From NCBI GenBank assembly GCA_009469685.1, contig SSTA01000316.1:1-5313 (forward strand): a stretch of DNA of 5,313 nucleotides, read 5' to 3'. This document shows, piece after piece, positions 1 through 5,313 of this stretch. Every line of letters begins with the position of its first letter. The stretch's first letter is position 1. Source of the stretch: Azonexaceae bacterium. GTDB taxonomy: Bacteria; Pseudomonadota; Gammaproteobacteria; Burkholderiales; Rhodocyclaceae. Position numbers and translations under genes: made by a program. Under the pieces are notes generated by a model. That model saw only the letters and a program-made list of their open reading frames with translations. It had not been told where the DNA came from and searched no databases.

Positions 1-1
1 G

Positions 2-202
2 GCCCTGGCCGACGTTTTCGATGCCCTGATCAGCCGCCGGGTGTACAAACCCCCAATGTCCTTCGACGAGGCGAGAAGCATTATCGTCCGCGGTAGCGGA
101 AGTCACTTCGACCCGGCAATCGTGACCGCCTTCGGCAACGCGTTCGACCAATTCTGCGGAATCGCGGAGCGCTACCAGGATGACGGTCCGGCACCTGGCT
201 GA
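2..202 (+). CDS. C-terminal end of an HD-GYP domain protein (putative c-di-GMP phosphodiesterase), 5' truncated by window
   Basis: Reading from base 2 gives 66 residues then TGA at 200-202. The first residues, ALADVFDALISRRVYK, are the classic late HD-GYP segment; the Asp in 'ADVFDA' (residue 4 here) is a metal ligand in that family. It is followed by the family's 'GSGSHFDP' motif (residues 31-38) and a final helix 'AIVTAF'. HD-GYP proteins hydrolyse the second messenger c-di-GMP in the cytoplasm and are often output domains of response regulators (REC-HD-GYP, RpfG type). The HD and GYP motifs and any receiver domain lie upstream of the window, so catalytic competence and regulator status cannot be judged. 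The last 23 bases overlap the start of the downstream hybrid kinase, which suggests one operon and a shared pathway. Domain identity is confident; the regulator role is inferred. Confidence 0.88.
   Translation, partial: ALADVFDALISRRVYKPPMSFDEARSIIVRGSGSHFDPAIVTAFGNAFDQFCGIAERYQDDGPAPG
166..169 (+). promoter_or_regulatory. Candidate ribosome binding site (GGAG) for the hybrid kinase, inside the HD-GYP gene
   Basis: GGAG lies 10 bases upstream of the ATG at 180, inside the last codons of the HD-GYP gene. It is the only purine-rich Shine-Dalgarno-like stretch close to that ATG. The next in-frame ATG (222) has only pyrimidine-rich sequence before it, so this site favours the start at 180. The spacing is slightly long. 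Because the start sits inside the upstream gene, ribosomes finishing that gene could also help initiation here. Confidence 0.4.
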
Positions 203-3200
203 TCTGACCCTCGCTGACATCATGACTCCGGGCGCCATCGGCGTCGGGGAGGACTGCAGCTTGCGCGACGCCGCTCTGGCCATGAGCCAGGCACGCATTT
301 CCAGCCTGGTAATCCAACGCAATCGACGCCCTGTGGGTATCCTGACCGAACGGGATCTGGTGCGCCTCCTGGCCAGCCACGCCGAAAAGGACTCGGCAGT
401 CGGGACGGTGATGAGTACCCCCGTCGTCGCAGTCGCCGCTGGTCTCGATTTCAGATCGGCCTACGAGTTGATGCGCAAGCACCAGGTCCGCCATCTGGTC
501 GCCACGGATCTCAAGGGCGAAACCGTCGGGATTGCGACGGAGACGGATTTCCGCTCGCACCTCGGCCACGAAGTCTTCCGCCACAGCGCCGACTTGAGTG
601 CCCACATTGACCGCAACATTCCGACACTGAGGCCGCAAGATCCCATTGCCGAAGGTCTGGCACGCATGCTCGTCGAGCAGTGGGACTACGTTCTGGTGAT
701 CGATGACGGCCGTCCGGCGGGGATTTTGACCGAGCGCGACATGCCCAAGCTGCTGGCCTCCGATCTCGACCTCGACCGGGAAGTGCTAGCCACGGTCATG
801 AGTTCGCCGGTCCACTCCGTCGCCCACGAGGCGACGGTGATCCACGCCCTGGAAACCATGGATGCCCGCAAATTGAGGCACATGGCGGTGGTCGATACCC
901 GCGGCAAGGTTGTCGGAATGGTCAGCCAGCACCGGCTCCTCGAGCGCCTGGGCATGGAGATCATCGAAGAAGCTTGGGAGCAGCACGATGTCCTCGAAGC
1001 GGCCCAGCACGATTTCGAGGACCGGCTGGCGCTGGTGCTGGAGAACACCGGCATTGCGGTCTGGGAGTACGATTTCGCGCCGGATCGCTTTACCTGGAGC
1101 CCGACCATGGCCAGCCTGCTCCATACCGAAACAGGGAAACTTCCGAATTCGGCCCGTGATCTCCATGCCCTGATTCACCCCGCCGACCGCGAGACCTTTC
1201 TCGCATCGGCGCGCCGTTGCTACCGGGAGGATAGAATTTTCGACGCCGAATGCCGATTGCGTCGGAGCGACGGCGAGTACTTCTGGATTCGCTACCGCGC
1301 TCGTGTAGCTGCCCGGGACGCCGACGGCCGCCTGGCCCGCACCGCGGGTACCCTTGCCGACATTACCGAACGCAAGCAAGCCGAAGCTGCGCTGGTTGCG
1401 AAAGAACAGCTCTTCCGCGCCATCGTCAGCCAAGCCCGCGACGCCATCGTGCTGATCGAAACGACGACCCTGGGATTCGTCGAGTTCAACGATGCCGCCT
1501 GCCGCGGCCTCGGTTACAGCCGCGAGGAATTCTCCCGGCTGCACCTCTGGAACGTATTCGCGAATGTTTCCCAGGAAGAGGTACGGAGTCGTGTCGGGGA
1601 ATTCCTCGCTGCCGGAGGCGTGGATATCGAAGCCGACCATGTGCACTGGGACGGCTCGATTCGCCACATGCGGGCGAGCTATCGTACCGTTGGGGTGGGT
1701 GGCCAGACTTTTTTGTCGGCGATCTGGACCGACGTGACTGACCGGCGTCAGGCCGAAGCAGCCCTCAGAATCAGCGAACAGCGTTTCCGCTCGCTCTTTG
1801 AGGGAATCGAAGGGATCGCGGTTCGCGGCTACGACGCCGACGGCAGGATCGTCCTCTGGAATCGGGCCAGTGAACGTCTCTACGGTTTTTCGCCAGAAGC
1901 GGCCCTGGGTCGCAAGCTTGAGGATTGCCTCCTGCCGCCGGATGAGCGTGAAGCCCTTGCTTCGGCTTTTCAACAATGGGTCACCGGGGGGAATCCCATG
2001 GTTGCCGGCGAAGGGCGTTTGATTTGCCAGGACGGTACGCCCGTCACCGTCTTCTCCAGCCCGGTTATCCAGGTGGGGGCCAGTGGCCGGCCTGAAGTCT
2101 ATTTCATCGACGTGGACCTTTCTCCCCTGGAGGAAATCCAATTTCAATACCAGATGCTTGCCGATTCGGGTTCAGCACTGATCCGGACTTCGGATACCGA
2201 GGGCAATTGCAATTATTTCAACCGCCCCTGGCTGGAATTTCGAGGACGCTCCCTGGAAGACGAGGTTCGCGCCGGGTGGCTGGCTGGCGTTCATCCAGAC
2301 GACCTGGATTCCACGGCAGAAGCCTACCTTGGTGCCATCAAGCGGCGCGAGAACTTCGGCATGGTCTATCGCCTCCTGCGCCAGGACGGCCAGTACCGCT
2401 GGGTTCGGGACGAAGGGCGTCCCCGCTATGGTCGGAACGGCGAGTATCAGGGCTATATCGGTCATTGCATCGACATTACCGAAAGCCAGAAGACCAACCT
2501 CGAACTGAGCCAGCATCGTCAGCACCTGGAAGAACTGGTCCTCAAGCGGACCGCCGAACTGGAGGAGGCCAATCGCCGACTCCAGGCCAGCGACCGGCGC
2601 CATCAGGCGCTCTATGCCATCTCGCGCCAAGCCGAAGGTCTCGACGAGCCGGCCTTGATCGGCCTCTGTCTTTCCGAAGCAGCCCGACTCCTGGACAGCA
2701 ACCGCGCCTGGCTGATCGCCTACGACGACCAGGGCGAAATCATCGCCATCGACGGCTTTGATCGAGAAAATCGCTTCCATTGCGCCGACTGGAAAAGTTG
2801 TCCCCATTGCCGCGCACTGCAGGATCTCGCCCGTCATTGCCGGCAATCCCGATCCGCACTGGTCAACGAGTTGGACGCCGCCGCCATCTCCGAGTGCGTC
2901 CTTGCCGACAGCCCTCGTTTTCTGGTGGTCGCCCCCGTGGTCGAATCGGATGCCGTGCGAGCCGTTTTCGGCATGGCAGGCAGGGAAAAGGCTTATTCCC
3001 CCGTCGATGCCCAGGAGTTGGCGACAATTGCCAACGATCTTTGGCGCATCGTCATGCGCCGAAGGGCTGAAATCGCCCTGGCGCGCACCAGCGATGCCGC
3101 GGAAGCCGCGAGTCGGGCAAAGTCGGCGTTTCTGGCCAACATGAGCCACGAAATCCGGACTCCGATGAACGCCATTATCGGGCTGACCCATCTGCTCTTA

Positions 3201-4928
3201 CGCCAGACCGAAAATTCCAAGCAGGTCGACCAACTGCGCAAGATCGGAGATTCAGCCCAGCATCTTCTCTCGATCATCAACGATGTCCTAGACATGTCCA
3301 AGATCGAGGCCGGCAAAGTCGAGCTGGAGATCGGCGACTTCACGGTCGAAAGCTTGTTCGATCATGTGACGTCGATGCTCGCCGAGCGGTGCGCCCAAAA
3401 GGGTCTGGAGCTCCGGAAGGACATCTCCGAGTCGGCGAGGATAGCTTTGCGCGGCGATCCGACTCGCCTGAGCCAGATCCTCATCAACTACGCGGCAAAT
3501 GCGATCAAGTTCACCGACCGCGGTTCGATCACCTTGCGCGCGCTCGCCTCAGAAGTCGCTCCTGGCACGAGCCTCCTCCGCCTTGAGGTCCAGGATACCG
3601 GAATCGGCATACAACCCGAGGCGCGCGCACGCCTGTTCAACGAATTCGAACAGGGCGACACGTCCACCACGCGCCGTTACGGGGGAACCGGGCTGGGACT
3701 TGCCATCTGCCGCCTGCTGGCGCAGATCATGGGGGGCAGGGTGGGATGCGAAAGCGCCCCCCAGACTGGCAGCATCTTCTGGTTCGAGGCGCCTTTCCCC
3801 GTCGGGACTCAGCGGGTCCCCTTCATGCCGCCGGCGCTTCCCGAAGAGACCGAGCGCATCGAGCGGCATCTCGCCAAGCAAGCGGGCAACATTCCCATCC
3901 TTCTCGCGGAGGATACTCCGGTAAGCCGCGAGGTGATGTTCGAGCTTCTCACAGGCCTGGGTTTTCCGACCGATCTTGCCGAAAACGGCGAGGAAGCGGT
4001 CGCCATGGCGGGAAACAAGCAATACCTCCTAGTCCTGATGGACGTGCAAATGCCTCGTTTGGATGGCCTCGAAGCCACCCGAGCGCTTCGCAGCCTGCCG
4101 GGTTACGCCAAGGTCCCCATCCTCGCGCTCACCGCCAATGCCTTCGACGCGGACCGGCAGGATTGCATCGCGGCGGGCATGGATGACCACATTCCCAAAC
4201 CCGTGGAACCTTCGGTTCTCTACGCCACCCTCGCCCGTTGGATCCCCGTGGAAATAGGCAGCGCAGAGGTGCAAAGCCAGCTTCCCCCAGCCTCCGAACC
4301 TGATGCCTCAAGGCTGCTCAACCGACTCCAGGCCATCCCGGGTCTGGGCGCCGACGTCGGCGTTCGCCGTTTGCGCGGCAAGGTCCGGACCTACGTGCGG
4401 GTTGCGGAAATGTTCACCACCGAGCACGGCAGCGATGCCGAGACGATCCGCCAAATGCTGATCGACGGCAATGTGACCGACGCCCGACGCCATGCCCATT
4501 CCCTGAAGGGTGCCGCGGGGGCGCTCGGTGCGCCGCGCCTGGCCGAGCTCGCGACTCAATTGGAGAACTTGATCGCCCACGGGGCTGGCGGAAATCAAGT
4601 GGAAGCCGCGCGCATTGCGCTGGGAACTGAGCTGAACCGCCTCATCACCGCCATCTCCCTCGCCTTGACTCGGACGGCAGAGCCAGAAGTGGTTCCCGAC
4701 TGGGAGGCCACCCGCGCGATTCTCGGAGCCCTGGAACCGCTCCTCGCCCAGGACGATATCCGGGCCGGGGAAATCTTCCGCGACAACGCCGCCGTCCTGC
4801 GTCGCACTTTGGGAAACAATGGCGACGCCCTCGAACGGAAGATTGCCGGTTACGATTTCCAGGCAGCGCTCCAAGAGGTTCGCGCCTTGTATCTATACGA
4901 ACAGCGACTCAGGCAGAGGGATTCCTGA
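180..4928 (+). CDS. Soluble hybrid sensor histidine kinase: 4xCBS - 4xPAS - GAF - HisKA - HATPase - REC - HPt
   Basis: A 1582-residue multi-input phosphorelay kinase. I see no signal peptide or membrane segment, so it should be cytoplasmic. Approximate domains: CBS1 13-66, CBS2 76-130, CBS3 139-194, CBS4 205-259 (two Bateman modules, a family that commonly binds adenine nucleotides); PAS1 281-398, PAS2 408-522, PAS3 533-648, PAS4 655-769, the first two ending in 'DITERK' or 'DVTDRR' PAC-type linkers; coiled coil about 771-812; GAF about 815-957; HisKA with SHEIRTPMN and phospho-acceptor His990; HATPase_c with N-box Asn1103/Asn1107, G1 DTGIGI at 1139-1144, F-box Phe1153/Phe1156, G2 GGTGLGLAI at 1168-1176; REC with acidic pair Glu1244/Asp1245, phospho-acceptor Asp1288, Thr1318, Lys1340; HPt with HSLKG and phospho-acceptor His1440; helical tail about 1505-1582. 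Every catalytic residue is present, so a full His-Asp-His relay is expected, ending on a separate receiver. The ATG at 180 is preferred because a start at 222 would trim the beginning of CBS1 and lacks an SD. The start overlaps the HD-GYP gene by 23 bases. The architecture resembles unorthodox BarA/ArcB-type kinases only in its C-terminal half; the natural signal and target are unknown. Confidence 0.96.
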   Translation: MTVRHLADLTLADIMTPGAIGVGEDCSLRDAALAMSQARISSLVIQRNRRPVGILTERDLVRLLASHAEKDSAVGTVMSTPVVAVAAGLDFRSAYELMRKHQVRHLVATDLKGETVGIATETDFRSHLGHEVFRHSADLSAHIDRNIPTLRPQDPIAEGLARMLVEQWDYVLVIDDGRPAGILTERDMPKLLASDLDLDREVLATVMSSPVHSVAHEATVIHALETMDARKLRHMAVVDTRGKVVGMVSQHRLLERLGMEIIEEAWEQHDVLEAAQHDFEDRLALVLENTGIAVWEYDFAPDRFTWSPTMASLLHTETGKLPNSARDLHALIHPADRETFLASARRCYREDRIFDAECRLRRSDGEYFWIRYRARVAARDADGRLARTAGTLADITERKQAEAALVAKEQLFRAIVSQARDAIVLIETTTLGFVEFNDAACRGLGYSREEFSRLHLWNVFANVSQEEVRSRVGEFLAAGGVDIEADHVHWDGSIRHMRASYRTVGVGGQTFLSAIWTDVTDRRQAEAALRISEQRFRSLFEGIEGIAVRGYDADGRIVLWNRASERLYGFSPEAALGRKLEDCLLPPDEREALASAFQQWVTGGNPMVAGEGRLICQDGTPVTVFSSPVIQVGASGRPEVYFIDVDLSPLEEIQFQYQMLADSGSALIRTSDTEGNCNYFNRPWLEFRGRSLEDEVRAGWLAGVHPDDLDSTAEAYLGAIKRRENFGMVYRLLRQDGQYRWVRDEGRPRYGRNGEYQGYIGHCIDITESQKTNLELSQHRQHLEELVLKRTAELEEANRRLQASDRRHQALYAISRQAEGLDEPALIGLCLSEAARLLDSNRAWLIAYDDQGEIIAIDGFDRENRFHCADWKSCPHCRALQDLARHCRQSRSALVNELDAAAISECVLADSPRFLVVAPVVESDAVRAVFGMAGREKAYSPVDAQELATIANDLWRIVMRRRAEIALARTSDAAEAASRAKSAFLANMSHEIRTPMNAIIGLTHLLLRQTENSKQVDQLRKIGDSAQHLLSIINDVLDMSKIEAGKVELEIGDFTVESLFDHVTSMLAERCAQKGLELRKDISESARIALRGDPTRLSQILINYAANAIKFTDRGSITLRALASEVAPGTSLLRLEVQDTGIGIQPEARARLFNEFEQGDTSTTRRYGGTGLGLAICRLLAQIMGGRVGCESAPQTGSIFWFEAPFPVGTQRVPFMPPALPEETERIERHLAKQAGNIPILLAEDTPVSREVMFELLTGLGFPTDLAENGEEAVAMAGNKQYLLVLMDVQMPRLDGLEATRALRSLPGYAKVPILALTANAFDADRQDCIAAGMDDHIPKPVEPSVLYATLARWIPVEIGSAEVQSQLPPASEPDASRLLNRLQAIPGLGADVGVRRLRGKVRTYVRVAEMFTTEHGSDAETIRQMLIDGNVTDARRHAHSLKGAAGALGAPRLAELATQLENLIAHGAGGNQVEAARIALGTELNRLITAISLALTRTAEPEVVPDWEATRAILGALEPLLAQDDIRAGEIFRDNAAVLRRTLGNNGDALERKIAGYDFQAALQEVRALYLYEQRLRQRDS

Positions 4929-4962
4929 TTTACCTCGAACCGCCTAGCGCTCTGGACGCTTG

Positions 4963-4983
4963 CAGCCAGGGGCGAATTGGCTG
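4963..4983. repeat. Perfect 6-bp inverted repeat upstream of lplT, possible operator
   Basis: CAGCCA (4963-4968) and TGGCTG (4978-4983) are exact reverse complements separated by nine bases. The centre falls near 4973, where the -35 contact region would lie for the extended -10 element at 4990-4998, so a DNA-binding protein there could affect lplT transcription. It could also fold as a short RNA hairpin at the end of the kinase transcript, but no T-run follows, so it is not a convincing intrinsic terminator. A 6-bp repeat can arise by chance; the functional reading is weak. Confidence 0.35.
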
Positions 4984-4989
4984 ATTCCG

Positions 4990-4998
4990 TGTTATAAC
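4990..4998 (+). promoter_or_regulatory. Extended -10 promoter-like element (TGTTATAAC) for lplT
   Basis: The sequence TGT-TATAAC matches the sigma-70 extended -10 pattern TGn-TATAAT with one mismatch, in a region that is otherwise GC-rich. Initiation about seven bases downstream would begin near 5005, giving a leader of roughly 25 bases before the GTG at 5030, a normal distance. No good -35 hexamer lies 16-18 bases upstream (GGGCGA at 4970-4975), which is compatible with an extended -10 promoter or with activator dependence. It suggests that lplT starts its own transcript rather than depending only on read-through from the kinase. Confidence 0.5.
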
Positions 4999-5029
4999 CG
5001 ACGCCTTCAACGAGCCCCGAGACCAGTCC

Positions 5030-5313
5030 GTGCCGTTCGGTTTCTACATCATCATGGCCGCGCAGTTCTTTTCCGCGTTGGCCGACAATGCCCTGCTTAT
5101 TGCCGCCATTGCGGCCTTGCGGGACATGCAAGCCCCGGCCGAATACGAACCCCTGCTCAAGACTTTCTTTACCGTTTCCTACGTTGTCCTCGCGGCATTC
5201 GTTGGAGCCTTTGCCGATTCGATGCCAAAGTGGCGCGTGATGTTCATCAGCAACACGATCAAGATCGTCGGGTGCGGCATGATGTTCTTTGCCGTTCATC
5301 CTCTGATCGCCTA
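5030..5313 (+). CDS. lplT: Lysophospholipid transporter LplT (MFS family), N-terminal 94 residues, 3' truncated by window
   Basis: The open frame from GTG 5030 to the window edge encodes 94 residues plus two bases. 'AAQFFSALADNALL' (residues 10-23) matches the LplT signature near the N-terminus (E. coli has a closely similar AQF-x-SA-x2-DNALL). Three hydrophobic segments are visible, about residues 4-30, 45-62 and 70-94. Between the second and third is an MFS loop motif, GAFADSMPKWRVM (59-71). LplT moves lysophospholipids such as lyso-PE from the outer to the inner leaflet of the inner membrane, where an acyltransferase such as Aas can re-acylate them. The GTG start is chosen because residues 4-9 belong to the first membrane segment; the ATG at 5054 would remove them. 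The SD is weak (GAG at 5019-5021, eight bases before the GTG). A 101-base gap separates it from the kinase, and a promoter-like element precedes it. I see no functional link with the kinase. The rest of the gene, about three quarters of a normal LplT, lies outside the window. Confidence 0.88.
   Translation, partial: MPFGFYIIMAAQFFSALADNALLIAAIAALRDMQAPAEYEPLLKTFFTVSYVVLAAFVGAFADSMPKWRVMFISNTIKIVGCGMMFFAVHPLIA

Noticed and set aside
222..224. Alternative ATG start for the kinase
   Set aside because: In frame, but it has no Shine-Dalgarno-like sequence before it and would remove the leading residues of CBS1; ATG 180 has GGAG at 166-169 and fits the coupled overlap.
81..638. Minus-strand open frame across the HD-GYP/kinase junction
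   Set aside because: Both sense-strand products here (HD-GYP end and CBS domains) are convincing; the antisense translation is low-complexity and unlike any family I know.
786..2147. Long minus-strand open frame (453 codons) opposite the PAS region
   Set aside because: It lies wholly inside the kinase gene, whose + strand product has clear domain motifs throughout. The minus-strand translation shows no recognisable motif and is the kind of open frame expected opposite GC-rich codons.
2172..3191. Minus-strand open frame (339 codons) opposite PAS4, GAF and HisKA
   Set aside because: Shadow of the kinase gene; no recognisable domain, and the opposite strand encodes the conserved H-box.
4947..4961. 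AGCG...CGCT and nearby CTGG...CCAG mini-hairpins as a terminator for the kinase
   Set aside because: Stems are only four base pairs and no T-run follows; no convincing intrinsic terminator exists between 4929 and 5029.
4960..4965. TTGCAG as a -35 box for the lplT promoter
   Set aside because: The gap to the -10 element is about 27 bases, far beyond the usual 16-18.
5054..5056. Alternative ATG start for lplT
   Set aside because: In frame (Met9), but it would delete GFYII at the front of the first membrane segment, and its upstream bases are coding-like; GTG 5030 fits the promoter distance better.
4850..5299. Minus-strand open frame covering the intergenic gap and the LplT start
   Set aside because: The + strand gives a clear LplT N-terminus with three hydrophobic segments; the antisense product is hydrophilic and has no recognisable motif.

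Overview
The window looks like a chromosomal segment from a GC-rich Gram-negative bacterium, most likely a betaproteobacterium (my guess is Rhodocyclales or a relative). The basis is the high-GC coding style, the style of the PAS-rich hybrid kinase, and the close match of the last gene's N-terminus to what I remember of betaproteobacterial LplT. The taxonomic call is from memory, not from a search.

Layout: (1) Bases 2-202 hold the last 66 codons of a gene ending in an HD-GYP domain, a c-di-GMP phosphodiesterase family. (2) Bases 180-4928 hold one very large soluble hybrid sensor histidine kinase of 1582 residues, whose start overlaps the end of the HD-GYP gene by 23 bases. Domain order is 4 CBS, 4 PAS, coiled coil, GAF, HisKA, HATPase_c, REC, HPt, then a helical C-terminal tail. 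All phosphorelay residues are intact (His990, Asp1288, His1440). (3) Bases 4929-5029 are a short intergenic gap with a 6-bp inverted repeat and an extended -10 promoter-like element. (4) Bases 5030-5313 hold the first 94 codons of an LplT-type lysophospholipid transporter, cut by the window edge. All genes are on the + strand.

How they may work together: the overlap implies that the HD-GYP gene and the kinase are co-transcribed and translationally coupled. The simplest model is a phosphorelay in which several cytoplasmic inputs (adenine nucleotides through CBS, redox or small ligands through PAS and GAF) pass phosphate through REC and HPt to a receiver, plausibly on the HD-GYP protein, and so change c-di-GMP level. 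The N-terminal part of the HD-GYP protein lies outside the window, so a receiver there is inferred, not seen. LplT is probably a separate transcription unit with a housekeeping envelope role.

I found no RNA gene, mobile element, CRISPR array or transfer signature. The points most worth a second look are the unusually long CBS-headed kinase, a cysteine/histidine cluster in its GAF domain, and the duplicated Bateman module whose fourth CBS repeat has lost its ligand-site Asp.
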